Below are positions 22,254 to 34,009 of a stretch of DNA of 64,000 nt, piece after piece. The translations under genes and the position numbers were made by a program. Numbering within the stretch: the first letter of the stretch is position 1; every line of letters begins with the position of its first letter. Location: the NCBI GenBank assembly GCA_015179125.1, contig WHVA01000299.1, positions 62,001 to 126,000 of the forward strand. The letters are read 5' to 3'. This DNA comes from Gautieria morchelliformis. Taxonomy: Eukaryota > Basidiomycota > Agaricomycetes > Gomphales > Gomphaceae. The notes under the pieces are model-generated. The model was not told where the DNA came from and did no database searches. It worked only from the letters and a program-made list of their open reading frames with translations.

Positions 22254-25200
22254 TTATGGGGCCTCCCTGCAGTGCATCCATGAAGTACCATGCTCAAACC
22301 AGCTGAGATCAAGCTTTGTGGACCCTTCCCCAATGACAGCAGTATTCACTGGCCACCACAAACCCAACCGAGACCAGGGTGGGACCCAGAATAAACGCTC
22401 TGAGGGCGAGTTGAGGATCCAGCCATTTTCTAGCCGTGAGTCATGTCGAAACCCAGGCCCTGTAGCTGTACAATGGATATTAGGAGATGTCGTCATGTTC
22501 CAACAAATAAAGATAACAGTTACTGACCATCCTGACCTGCGAATGGTGCTGAAATGGCCTCCCCGGTGTCTGCATTCCACACACGGATCGTCTTGTCACC
22601 AGACCCGGAGGCGATGCGCTTGCCGTCGTGCAAGAACGCCACCGACGTGACCCCGCTTGTGTGGCCTACCAGAACGGTTTGAATAGGTGGCCACGTCGTC
22701 GCTTTCCCAGTCTTGACCCATAGTAGTCGCGGAAATCGTGGGAGGTAAGTCTCGCACACCTTCGACCTTTCAGGGGAAAACAGGAGTGCCAACAAATAGA
22801 GATGGGGGGCACTCTGGGAGATTACACTCCCAAACGTATGTGCAAAATTGAGGGCATCCGTTGCGAATGCTGCAATGTCCTCATCCTGAAGTTCATTAGA
22901 CTCACGTCAGAGCTCATAACGACTTGGAAACTCACCTGACTCCAGTCTATCATTGACAAGAGCGCTGCTGAAGCGTCGGGTACCTTCTTGATCAGACTCA
23001 AAACTTCCAGCCATTCCAGTAGCTTAGTCTCGAAGAACTCCTCGACCTTTGCACCTATATCCGGTGTAAACTTGGTGTCACAAACATGGTCCGCCCAAAA
23101 GCGGCAAGAGTAGGAAAGTTGTGGGGGCATATTCTTGGTCCGTATTGCCAAGTTGACAACGTCGTCGTTACGCAGATGTGATGTTTGAAGCTGACAAATG
23201 TTGAAACGAAGTTCATCCTTCATCACGCGCAAGCATGAGAGTGCCAGGTTGTCATGGTGTGAATATTTATCAGACATATCGATGTAGTATGCTCCACTTC
23301 GGTTGTGATCTGTCAAGAAGTCACGAAAAGACGTGTGCAACAGAGTGATTGTGCCAGATTCTTGAGAAGGAAGGCTCAGCAGAGCACCCATTGGTCCAAC
23401 GATAAGCTGAACCTTGGTACCCGAGTTGCCACCCTTGCACCAGTCCTGCAGGGCAGACATCGAGAGCGGTTCTCTGGCAGTCAGGATGCAACCCATCACC
23501 GAGCAAAAACGACCCTTGACCTTGTCCGTCAAGCCATCGCCAGCCTCGAATGTCTGCTTGAGAATACCGAGATACAGGTTATCCATCCCACGGATCTTCT
23601 CGTCTAAAAGTCCGTCCAGTTGCTCAACAGGATCTCGACCACCCTTCCCACCTCCTTGGACAAATCGACAAGCCGTGGACGCCCATTGAAAATGACCTTC
23701 AGATTTCTCAGCTAATAATCGACACCAGCGCTCGTCGGGCCATTTGCACTCGAGGTCCGTAATGTTATCTAGTTCATGTTTCACAAAGCGGGCGATGTCA
23801 TCGACAGGGTTCGGGTCAATCTCATTTAGGGACATGGACCGCACGTGCTCCTTCCCATGAAGGGCGCCCAGGATGTCTTTTTCGGCACGGGAGGTGATGA
23901 GAACGCGGAAGTTAGGCAGCAGCCCTGCAGCTTCGTCGCGAAGGACAGACAACAGATCCTTGCGAGATTTCTGGTCTCCGCTCTCATCCAAGGCACCAAT
24001 GACGATCACCGTTGGTCCAATGGTTGTTAGCCCACGGGAGGCATCTAGAATGAACCTCTGGAACTGCTGATCAGGGAAGCATGTGGTCCGAAGGGCTCTC
24101 TGCTGTCCGACCACCTTCGCCAATGATGCTTTGCGTGGTGGGTCCAGATCGGCCAGATCATGAGCAATTGTGCTGAAGACATTTTCGGGGGAGCGCTCTG
24201 CCTGAAGAGCGTGGTCAAAACAATACGACGATCCGAGACGTTTGAGCCGGTCAAATTGTCGAGCAACCTCGTGCGCAATCGCAGATTTGCTGGCACCCGC
24301 AATGTCGTGCAAGAAAAATATCCGGGGGGTATCGTCACTATCCTGATTGGCCCAATTGCAGATCTCCTCAATAACTTTCTCGCGTGTACCCGGCAAACAC
24401 CCTTTTTTAGGATTGCAGCCAGCTGACCCTGCATAGGGCATGTCATTAAGCAGAACTTCCGTGGCTGGTTGCAAGGTGTATTAGTCTGGGAAAAGGCCCC
24501 AAATCAGAAAACTCACCAATTGCCTCGACAACATTCAGAACACGCAGTACAGTGACTTCAGTATGAATGACGGCGTGTTGTTCTAAATTCAGCTTGAGTT
24601 TATTGAAAGATTCTTGGTATTCTGTGACCTTGCTGTCGACATCCGAGACTACATTCTTTGCGGCCCTTTTCCCTGAACAAAGATCATCAGCCATGGCCAC
24701 CTGATACAGTGGATCCAACATACAGAAGTTCTTGATTTTGGCATAGTCACGGATAAAGTAACCGCACTCTACCGTCAGATTCGTCAAGGATATGATAACT
24801 TGCCTTTGCGATTCAATTTTCTTTAACGGCTCCACCAAGTGGACGAGCGCATAGGTGTCTCTAATAACCTTCGCCAGCTCATTGATGCTATCATCCCGGT
24901 CCTTCTGAGCAATGATCGTCTGCCCAGATGTCAGATATGTCTATCAAGCTGGTGCATGTGATAGATCTACCTTGTGCGCAATAGACAGGATAGACCATGC
25001 CATCTTTGCATAAGGATGGACCTAGAATCAAGCAAACCGTGTAGATAAGATGACCTGGGAGACCGCCGACGTCTGAACCATACCTCGGAGATCCCATCCA
25101 CGATCTCGGTAAACCGCCCGATCTTGTCCAGGAGTGGATCCCAGGCCGCCGATATTGTTTCAAGGGTATTGACGGTGGAAGTGGCGGCATCGGCCCCAGG

Positions 25201-25932
25201 CCCTCTGACAACAAATGGGGATGGCACCAGTTTCATATTATCGACCTCTTCCGTTCCCCGAACTGCTTGTTCAACTGGGTGTCCCGCGCCTCGTCGGATG
25301 TTGCAAAAGACGAAATGGTGAACTCTAGGACAGTCTGAGCCTCATGCATCCTCCCTGCCTTATCTGATTTTTGCAGTTTGCAACGGCTGCTGTTCTCCAT
25401 GACTACGCAGGCATTCCATCAACGAGCGAAAAGGACTGACCTTCAGTTGCTCCTTCTGCAAGCAGAAGCTCAATGCTCTCCTTTGTACCGCCTATGAAAT
25501 CATCACGTCTGGTATGGTGCCCATATACTTCAATTTCCAACACAGAAGACCAGGTTAAGTGGTAGCTGTGGATGGATTTAAGATCACATTGAGACACTAA
25601 CGCTGGAATTCACGTACAAATAGAATGGCTCATTCCACGAGGCAGTATTGCCTCTCGCAGAATAATCAGTCTTCCGGATATCCTTATCGACTACGAGTTT
25701 CACGAAGAAGTGACTAGGACGCTTGTCGAATAGTGAGGCATTGGGAAGGTGGTCGCATTTCAGGTCTGTTGTCGATGTCCAAGAATCAGTACACCATCGA
25801 TAGCGCAAACGAAAGAGTCTTTCCAGCAACTTTTAATTCCTGCAGGAATACTTCGGGGTGGAGTGAACAGTTGGCTCTAGGGAAACGATGGTGGGCTTAC
25901 AGTGCTGTCACAGTGCCCTCAACGTTGTTCAT
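22254..25932 (-). CDS. NLR-like protein: C2, helical, NACHT, single WD40 repeat
   Basis: A STAND/NLR-type gene of the Agaricomycete class, probably a cytosolic non-self or stress sensor. Read leftwards: C2-like N-terminus ([24 protein letters not shown] near 25760); a helical region (KMAWSIL and [12 protein letters not shown], 25050-24800); NACHT (open frame 24474-22822); one WD40 repeat ([28 protein letters not shown] near 22620); and the family tail [27 protein letters not shown], ending at TAA (22254). Introns are short with GT..AG ends. Walker A reads G-A-S-K-S (residues 60-64 of the NACHT frame) where G-x-G-K-S is usual, and Walker B reads [10 protein letters not shown] where VIDALDES is usual. 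The start at 25932 is uncertain because the first two introns are unresolved. Frames from C2 to tail are otherwise open. Confidence 0.75.
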
Positions 25933-26085
25933 CGTGCGTGGTGTTCGAGGTGGGTGGTAGACGGAAAAAGACAATGAGAGGCGCCGACACTCGTGTTCCC
26001 GGCGTCAATGTGAAGCGCCCGTTTCTGCATGTACTCGGCCGTTTCTTCGTAAGTACAGCGGGTCCGTGTTTAGAATTATATGATC

Positions 26086-26449
26086 TGTAATAAAGGATCT
26101 TAGTGTTTGAACGCGACGGCGTAGCCAAACGACTCAGGTATATTCACCTGTAATAAAGGATCTACAATATACAGGTGAGTTAAGATAAATAGATACTAAG
26201 TGATTTGTCTCACCTCAGTGTTTGAACGTGACGGCGTAGCCAAACAACTGAGGAGAGCTATCTAATGTCCTTCTACTTATACTCTTAAGAGGCCATTGTT
26301 CTAAACTAATAAGGACAACAAAAGAAACAAAGAACAATGGTTACAATGGTATTGTTCCACCTGCATATCCGGCGTGCAATTACAACAGTGGCTGTCACGT
26401 GTTTGCACTTGCGCACGGTCACGTGCCCGCAGTGCCCGCAGCTCCAACA
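26086..26449 (-). repeat. Copia 3' LTR, 364 bp
   Basis: On the minus strand it starts TGTTGGAGC directly after a GGTTTGAGGGGGAG polypurine tract. The plus-strand start is TGTAATAAAGGATC, a word repeated inside at 26149. A GTTTGAACG(T/C)GACGGCGTAG word also occurs twice about 110 bp apart. Confidence 0.65.
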
Positions 26450-27500
26450 CTCCCCCTCAAACCGTCGACAGCCCGAGTTCGACCGCGAAGTGTTTCACCT
26501 TGGTGGATGGTAACGCTTTGGTAAGTGCATCTGCTATCATGTTGTCTGTAGGGCAGTACACCAAGCGTAGGACGCCCTGTTCCATGATCCATCGTATGAA
26601 GTGGAAACGGATGTCAATTTGTTTGGTACGTGCATGATATTGATGATCTTTTGCCAGGGCGATCGCTGACTGGTTGTCAGAAAACAACGTCGTCGGTGAC
26701 ATTTCGGTATCAAAGAGCTGTTGGATCAAGGAGCGAAGCCACTTCACCTCCTTTGCAGCCTGAGCAGCTGCTACATATTCGCTTTCCGTTGTTGACAGCG
26801 AGACGATCTGCTGATGCTTTGCACTCCAGGAAACTGCTCCTCCATGAATGATGAACGCATATCTGGATATAGCATGTCTGTCTTCGGCCATGCTACCGTT
26901 GGCGTCAGCATATCCTGTGAGCTCGGTCTTTGTATGCCCGTAAGTCAACCAAAAGTCTTTCGTTCCCTTTAAGTACTGAAAAATTCGTTTTACGGCGTTC
27001 CAGTGTGTAGAACCGAACTTTGTGGAATGGCGCGATACGGACTGGACGGCGAAGGCGATGTCAGGGCAAGTACCGAGTGCTGCGTACATCAGCGAGCCAA
27101 CGGCTTCCCTATAGGGTACGTCACGCGTTTGGGCCCATTCGGCCGTGGTTTTCGGTATCGGTGACATTGAAAGAAGTAGACCGTGCTGCATTGGTGTGGA
27201 TGCTGGCTTAAGATCGTCAAAATGGTAGCGGCGGATAATGGAGTCGATGTAGGTGCGTTGGGAAAGGTGTATGGTACATCATTCTCTATCACGCTTGACT
27301 TCTATTCCTAACAGCCAATGCAGTTCGCCAAGGTCAGTAATTTCAACATGGTTCGAAATTCCCTTCTTGAACTGGTTTACAAGGGCTGGCGTTGTTGCAG
27401 CTATCGTGCAGTCGTCCACGTGAACCAGGACGATTACAGTGGCCGAGTTCGTGTGTCGATAGAACACGGCCTGATCTACGTCGCCTACTCGGCCTCACTA
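26086..27500 (-). mobile_element. Ty1/copia element, 3' half with 3' LTR
   Basis: A copia fossil on the minus strand. Reverse transcriptase pieces (VLVHVDDCTIAAT, DLGELHWLLG) at 27467-27279 are followed by the distal RT/RNase H frame 27191-26457 (EAVGSLMYAALG, STTESEYVAAAQAAKE, RTKQIDIRFHF). A purine tract and the 3' LTR (26449-26086) follow. The 5' part and 5' LTR are missing. It is broken, with at least one interruption in the surviving pol, and is a different family from the copia at 7703. Confidence 0.8.
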
Positions 27501-27724
27501 AAGTTAAAGCGCCCGTCACCCTCTTATCCGGTCACCCATGCACGGCCCAGGCCAGTGCCTGCTATTAGTATCCCCATTCACTCGGCGCGTACATAACCCT
27601 CGCCAGTCTCGCTGAGATCGTCGTGCCCTCTACGCCGCCGACGCCCCATTAAGGATTGGGTGTTGTTGTACGTCGATCACGCCAAAGGTCATGGATCCGG
27701 TGAGCGAGTTCACTGTTGAAAATG
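27501..27724. other. No supported gene
   Basis: Sequence between the copia break and the inverted duplication. No ORF here resembles a known protein. Confidence 0.3.
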
Positions 27725-28002
27725 GCAAGCTCAGAGGGACGTTCTTTTGTGAGTACAGTATCCCAACCCACTCGGTATAATGTTGCGGTCGGAGGACCGT
27801 CGCAAATAGCGCCTGGATGGTCTGCAGACCGAAGAGACCACAATGACACGCGAATAGGAATGCCAATTGGTTTTACCTTGGGTGCATATGCGTAGGATCT
27901 GTCTGTACCAAATGAAGGCCTGTGAGTAAAGCCAAATTCATACTCAAGGGACGTGGTGCGCCGAGAAAAAGCAACTTTCAGAGGCCGGACAACACGCGGC
28001 AT
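27649..28002 (-). CDS. Hypothetical protein, 117 aa, in the left inverted arm
   Basis: An open frame MPRVVRPLKVAFSRR onwards, with a GIPIRVSLWSLRS core and a basic end (RDRRTTTPNP). The related right-arm frame shows that this peptide reading, rather than the other frames, is the more conserved one. No domain, signal peptide or membrane segment is evident. It could be one exon of a lost host gene. Confidence 0.25.
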   Translation of the reverse strand: MPRVVRPLKVAFSRRTTSLEYEFGFTHRPSFGTDRSYAYAPKVKPIGIPIRVSLWSLRSADHPGAICDGPPTATLYRVGWDTVLTKERPSELAIFNSELAHRIHDLWRDRRTTTPNP

Positions 28003-28420
28003 GTCGAGTTGCCTTCTATCTCGTTTGGTGAACCCCGAAACGAATTCTAAGTGGACATAAAAATAAGATCAATACCCAGGTGTTACCTTTGAACCAGGTC
28101 AGCTTTCTGTGCCTCTATTCAAAATACACGCGTCAACAAGGGTTAAGGGTTTGTGTAGGTCAACTACAGGGATGGCTCACCTTGAAGGTGAGCCCTGGTT
28201 GTGTGATGAGTGGACGCCGACTGGCTCACGAAAAAATTTCACCCACCTGATTGTTCGACGAGCATATGGACCCCAGGCAAAAATAATTGGGATTCCTATT
28301 CGCATGTCATTGTGATCTCTTCGGTCTGGAGACCGTCAACATACAATTTGTGACGGTCATCCTACTGCAGCATTACCAAGTGGGTTTGGATACTGTATTC
28401 ACAAAGTCAGTCTGAGCTTT
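27725..28420. repeat. Inverted duplication with about 220-bp arms
   Basis: Arms at about 27725-27960 and 28200-28420 match in reverse orientation, best over 27735-27885 and 28259-28412. Read outward from the centre, both arms encode a similar peptide: IGIPIR, SLRS, an ICDG..TA core, then a GW/GF..T segment. The left arm is open (minus ORF 28002-27649, 117 aa) and the right arm has a stop after RMSL. Divergence is moderate. The peptide is not one I recognise. Confidence 0.7.
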
Positions 28421-28797
28421 ACTGGTTTGAGATATCGACGCTCGGGCCTGGAAACTGTCTTGTCACATCCTCGCTCCACATAGACCCCCTGCTCGCTCCG
28501 GCGAAGATGGTCAACGCCGTGCAAGTGGAGCCACGGCGAGTTGCAGGGGATACCAGAATATCCTCTCAGAAGGGGATCGGACGACGACCCACGAGACAGT
28601 CGCAGAAGGAGGAGACGGGCTGAAAGAGTGCGCTCGCACGGTGCTCTATAGTATGGGCGTTTGGTGGGGTGGATTGGCGTCAGCATTCTCAAAGGGAGGC
28701 TGCACAGACAACTGGGTGAAGCATCGATGCATCGATATCGATTCCCACGCACGTGTGTGACATGGTCACGTGCCACGACAGTGGGACACGACGCACA
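28421..28797. other. No supported gene
   Basis: GC-mixed sequence with overlapping ORFs on both strands and no recognisable domain. Confidence 0.25.
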
Positions 28798-29090
28798 ATG
28801 TCCTACGCATCCGCACCGTGCACACCGCCCATCAGGCCCAACTTCCGTCCAGAGGACGACCGCGCACTCGGCCTTGTCTCCCCGATGCCAGAGAGAGAGA
28901 TGGCCAGCCTGCGCGCTGATGTGCGTATGTCAGGATCCCGTTCCTTCCGACTCTGATCTCCCTGCAGATGCCCGCACACTCGACTACTCCCTCACCTGCG
29001 CCAAAGCCTACCCGGCCCCGTACGGATACGCCCCTCGAACCTCATTCCCTGCCCAACGTCCTCTCTCTACTCAGTCCCGCCCCCCCCTGA
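28798..29090 (+). CDS. Possible two-exon small gene, 81 aa, proline-rich
   Basis: ATG at 28798, exon 1 28798-28920, a well-formed 47-bp intron (GTGCGT..CTGCAG, 28921-28967), and exon 2 to a TGA at 29088-29090. The product starts MSYASAPCTPPIRPNFRPED and ends in PAPP after a run of eight C residues. That homopolymer could hide a longer frame, because the frame after it stays open for a long way. No family is recognised. Confidence 0.2.
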
Positions 29091-29403
29091 AGTACCGCCT
29101 CCCGACTTCGGGCCCTGGTGGCTTTGCACTCCTACCCCCGCGCGCATCGTGCTATGCTCCGTGCTGACAGCGCGCTTAGGCTGGGTATTGCGTGGGCGGG
29201 CACGCTGGGGGTGGCCATGGCACCGAGGCGTGTTTGTATGTGAGTGTGGCGTGCGTTCCCTGGCCTTGGTGCGTGTTCCGTGCGTTCTGGCGTAGATTAC
29301 TGACGCCTGTATTGCTCCCGTTCGCATGCACGCAATACGCTTCCCACTTGCCTTTCCAACAACCCCTTACGTTCACGCTACCTCGACCCCGTAGCGCCTC
29401 TCA

Positions 29404-29966
29404 ATGGCGCACCTGCTTAGCCAGCTTCCCCCGCTGCTCGTCCGCGTCGCCCGCGGCATGAGCGTCGAGGTGGGTCCCGCGCCTGTCGTCCTGCTGCGTT
29501 GCGGTTCTGACGGTGCGTGTGTGCATGTAAGTGAATTGATCTCTCGCGAAGCCTCACTCGGTGTCTCGCCGCCCCTCCCACCGAGCGCTGGGTGTGCCTG
29601 ATCCCGGACACGAGGGCCACAACCGGCGTACCCTCTTCGGCGAGTTCGACAATTGCGCGAGTGGACACTGCGTTGCTGGGGCTTGTGAGTTCACGTTTCC
29701 TTTCGTTGCCTCGTTATTTTTTCATATGTTGCTCCTGGTCGTTTTCTCTCCCCCGACGCCGGGCGCGCGGTTTCGTGCCGCATTTTGTGTCCCCCGTACT
29801 CACCACCCTTCTAACAGCAGAGATCAGCGACACTTTGGGTCACAGTGCGGACGTGTATTGCAGACTTACCATCGACGCGATGCGATTGCATGTGGAGACC
29901 AGTGTTGGGGGCTGTCTTGGCCTGGAATGGTATGCGGACAAGCTAAATTCATGGAAGGGGGACTGA
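29404..29966 (+). other. Possible exons of an unrecognised host gene
   Basis: Three blocks look exon-like: 29404-29472 (MAHLLSQLPPLLVRVARGMS before a GTGGGT donor), about 29551-29686 (PTERWVCLIPDTRATTG.. before GTGAGT), and about 29818-29966 (AEISDTLGHSADVYCRLTID.., ending WKGD and TGA). Acceptors CTAACAG and CGAAG are present. I cannot name the protein or prove the joins. Confidence 0.25.
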
Positions 29967-30949
29967 GCGTCGGTGATTCTTCGGAGATCGGTAGCCAAGC
30001 GACGCACAACAATCTAAGCGGCAAGCAACGTTGTTCTGCTCCGGATGCGAGTCAGCATGGTCAACGCGCCGAACGCTTCAAGTAATGTAGAGTGAACGCA
30101 CGCTCGTCGACCACCGGTGTGAAATTATAGCCCCGTCGTACCTCGAGTGCATTCTGGTTCCTTAGCTGGCGACGCCCACAGCCCTCAGCATCGCTATTAC
30201 TTACACTCTCCTCTCTGTTCAAGCACATCCACCACCCTAGCGCATACGGCCTACGCACGACAATTGAGCCCAATATCCTACGGCTTTCTCGCAGCTTGTA
30301 TGTTCCTCCACCGCTGCCTTCAAATACCTCCACCGCTTCCGAGCCCCTATCAATAGGCGATGCAGAATGCTTCGCGTTGGTTCAACTAGGTTGCCAGCGT
30401 GTGATGGTTTCGATTCAGGACTCCGCAGACCGTCGTGCGCGATGAACCGTCAGCCAGGAGAGGGTTGCACGTCCGAGGACCAATGTACAGTGTCCTCCCT
30501 GTGTGTAGTGCGTGTCTCTAAATGTCTGTCACGAGGGTCAGCACCATGAACGTTCTTCGTAAACCATCATCTCTATCCCTCACAGGTCAAGGCACACGTT
30601 CAATTCAGTATACAAACCCTTACATAATTCAGCGACAATTACGCCGCCACGTATGATCACTAAGAATCGAATCGAAGGTAGGGCGGCACCGCGCGCTGCC
30701 GGGAGCCGAGAATAGAAACAGGGTTGGATTCGAAGATCTGAGCAAGCGCATTCTGGAAATGGACTGATCGACAGGTTTGGCTTACCAGCTTTGGGCCGTG
30801 GCGAGAAAACACTAGCGCCGCGGTAAAGTTGATGAAGGGCCGACAGATGCTGCTGGATCCTACCAATTTATAGTATGATTGTCCCAGGTTTCCCAACTAA
30901 TCTACACCGTAAGGCAGTCTGACGACGAGGGGCCTCTAAAATTTTGTGT
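29967..30949. other. No supported gene
   Basis: Only short overlapping ORFs. None shows a motif I know. Confidence 0.3.
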
Positions 30950-31598
30950 AAATAAATAGACCGATCACGCCACTTGCGCACTAAAGCCCTCGATCTCAAC
31001 TGTCAATCTGAACGTTCCATAATATCTGCACCTCGGCGTCCTTCTCTGCGCTCTGCGCGATACTCGCATTTATACATCTCGCGGCCCCAAGCACGTCATT
31101 GTACTTTCTCGTCCCGTCCAGGAGTCTGGCGGCGAATGCGGGTGCCTTGCAGGCACGTGCCGGTACCACGTGGGTGGGCAATGTCACTGCTTTCTCACGC
31201 TCATTTAACTGAACATGCCAAGAAGAACGTTTCCCTGCTCGATCAACTCGCTATCCACGGTCGATCGATCAGTTCGAGCACGATCGTGATGTACGAGCGT
31301 AGAAGCGTATGTCATTTAAATGCGCGTGGGGAAGCAGTGACGTTTTGGACACGTGCCAGGTGTTGCCACGGTAGGTGTGGCCCGTGCGCGCCAGGCACCC
31401 GCATTCTCTGCCACACTCTAGGACGCGTGGAGAAAACACAACGGCGCGCTTGGCGCGAGTATATGTGAGCATCGTGCAGCTCGCAGAGGAGGCCCGAGGC
31501 CGCAGGAGCGGAACAGATATGGAATGTTCCGATTTAGCCCGGGTCGAGGGGCTTTAGTCTAGTCTGCGCGAGTTCGCGGCGCGGTCGGTGTATTTATA
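30950..31598. repeat. Large hairpin: imperfect inverted repeat, arms of about 270-300 bp
   Basis: The left arm (30950-31218) and right arm (31300-31598) align end to end in reverse orientation around a loop of about 80 bp. Paired landmarks from outside in: AAATAGACCGATCACGCC with GGCGCGGTCGGTGTATTT; ACTAAAGCCCTCG with CGAGGGGCTTTAGT; GAACGTTCCATA with TATGGAATGTTC; CTCTGCG with CGCAGAG; GAATGCGGGTGCCT with AGGCACCCGCATTC; CACTGCTT with AAGCAGTG; CATTTAA with its mirror. Identity looks like 65-75 percent with gaps. ORFs inside it are not convincing. Confidence 0.75.
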
Positions 31599-33685
31599 TC
31601 TTGTTCTGTCTGCTCTGCGTGTCCGAGGTTCGGCTGCGTGGATGCCGGTGACGACGGTTTCTCCCACGACCCACGTGATCGGCACACAGGGTCCGCCCCG
31701 GTGAATTCCGCCCTGTGCATGGCGGCCACGTGTCCCGAAGCCGCGTTCGGCTTCGGGTTCCTGGCTACATCTTATCACTTCCTGGCTTCTTCCCTTCTCT
31801 TGGTAAATTGCCGCGACGGCGCTCCGGTCCCTGTCATGCTTCTGCTGTCAATCAGAATTTGGCGCTGGGTGCTTCCATTACTTGCTTCTGCGGCTTCTGT
31901 CGTTTCTATGCGCCGGTGTACATAGCTCCGGCCCTGACCTTCCTAGTTTACGGTGCAACCTTTTCGTGTGCGCACTCCGTGGACGAGTGTGGAGACGTTT
32001 CTGTGCTAGATTGTTCTCGCGCCCTCGCCATCTGGCATCCTTTCAGTTTTAATTCTTGCTCCTCTCCACGCACAAGCTGATCCTTCTACGACAAGTACCG
32101 TTCTTGTTTGTTCCTTCCTGAAAATGTTTTTATTTTTTGTCCATCACACGACTGTTCCCACCGCTCACAGGTAGAACATAATACCTTCCATCCACCAAAT
32201 AACAATATTACTTACGGGGCGTATGTGTTACAGGTATGCTTGGTAATTACTCTGCCTTTTCTGCGGGACAGTGCTTTCTGTGTAAGTAAACAAGCAGCGT
32301 TTCCCGTGCCTGTGCCGCGCGCCCGCCAGCCCAGCGCGCACGGCGCCGCGTTTCCCCTCACGCTCCCCCTGCTCAATGCTGGATGGCATGCCCGTGGCAC
32401 GCGAGGCGACGAGGGTGAGCATTCCCTGCATAAAGATCCTTGCTTGCACGATGACGGCGTCGAAAGGTCCTTTGCCACAAGAAATGGACCGGAATGTGTC
32501 CTCTGAAGCGAGGGAGAAGGTGTCAAGTAGATGTAGGGGATATAGAGCATGTGCGGTGCAAGCGCACTGTCATCCTCCACGAGTCATACTGAGTAAAGGT
32601 AAGGTGCTTACTCGCAAGCTGCAAACACATTCGAACAATGATAACATGAACTTCCCACACAAAATAAAACTTGCCGTGGCTGAGCGATCTACGGATTCCG
32701 TATCTTGTGGTCCTGGTGGAAGGCCGGAGCGTGATAGAAGAAGCATTCAAAAACGAGCCCCATGACTTTCGCCTGCTCTTCAGGATTGAATAAATGGATA
32801 ATTATGAATTCGAAACAAGAATGCGTGAAACACATGCATCAGTATGCAGCCTCAGAAGAAATGTTGCACTAAAAATGGCGTTCGTTATAAAAGATCCTCC
32901 CGCGAGGGCTTGACCTGATTTCTACATTTGTTCTGAATAGGATGTGAGCTGAGGATGGGGTCTGTTTGGGATCTGATTGCGCTCCTCATACAGCAGCAAG
33001 AGCGTTGGAAAGCAGAAAGTACTCACAGGAATGAAGCATGTAGTGACGTAGTCATATACGTGGTGTGTGGCTGAGGCGAAGTAATGGTAATACGCATGTT
33101 TCCGCAGGAGGGTCAAAAGTTGCAAGCTCGACCGAGTATATCGGAGAGGGGGGCATATGGACCCGCAGAAGGGGAGAAAGATCGTGGCCCGCGAAGCACA
33201 CTCAGAGCAAAACATGGCGGGACGAACTTAGCTGCATCCTGCAACAAGGCATCCGGTGATACTCAATCGGCGAGTGAACTTTATCTTCTGCTCTCTGCGC
33301 TCGCGATTAACAAATATATGCCTCGTTTTCAGCCTAGGCGTCATGCCCATGCCGATACCCATACCCATGTGTCCATATCCGAGAGCACGACGGTTTTCAC
33401 CTCTTTCCAAGCGAAAGAGTAGACGATGGCGACGGCGTCGCGTTTCAAATGATTGAAGTCCGTATGGGACCTGGCTTGAAGCCACTCTATCGCGTGGTAC
33501 ATCCGACAGGTACTAATCAGGCCGTAGCGGCTGTGGCACGCAATATTCTTCCAAAGGTTCGAGGACCTGAGGGGGAGCGAAAGAGACGCGATGCGGAGAG
33601 GACAGCAAACGCGTCATCCAGGATGGACGGCCTGTTTATATGGAAAGGGAAATACCGTATACTGCACTCGTTCCCCTTGCTGGCC
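31599..33685. other. About 2.1 kb without a recognisable gene
   Basis: Several ORFs of 60-130 codons overlap on both strands (for example 32108-32506 plus, 32212-32580 minus), but none carries a recognisable domain, and GC content alone can keep them open. Consensus splice sites occur but do not link into a coherent protein that I could find. Confidence 0.35.
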
Positions 33686-33689
33686 TCAT

Positions 33690-33910
33690 CTACACCCGGC
33701 ACACACACACACACCCCAACGTCCCTCCGCTGGCAGACCCACGGGTAACATCGTTATAAGTTCAAGATATGAAGCCTGGGAAGGGAGGCTGTTAGTGTTA
33801 TGTGAGGGAGGTGAACTGACGTTTGGAGTGGACGGGTAAAATACGTGGCCGGGATGACATGTACGTACCATGGAAAGACGACAATGTCAGGGCTTGTTGT
33901 TTGTGTCCGT
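33690..33910 (-). repeat. Dispersed repeat C, copy 2, with a short AC microsatellite
   Basis: Reverse-orientation match to 560-890. It includes an (AC)7-type run near 33702-33715 that is not expanded in copy 1. Confidence 0.65.
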
Positions 33911-34009
33911 GTCCGTGTCATGCGTGTATGTTTGTCTTTGTTTGGCAGGTTCCTGATGTGCCTCTCCGAGCTCCACTCAGAATCACCAGTAAGTATCCGG
34001 TCGTTAAAT

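Noticed and set aside
30380-30460. A GGTTTCGATTC stretch near 30410 that resembled a tRNA T-arm.
   Set aside because: No acceptor stem, A box or anticodon arm could be placed around it.
33702-33716. The AC run as a telomeric or centromeric satellite.
   Set aside because: It is only about seven units long and sits inside dispersed repeat C. It is an ordinary microsatellite.
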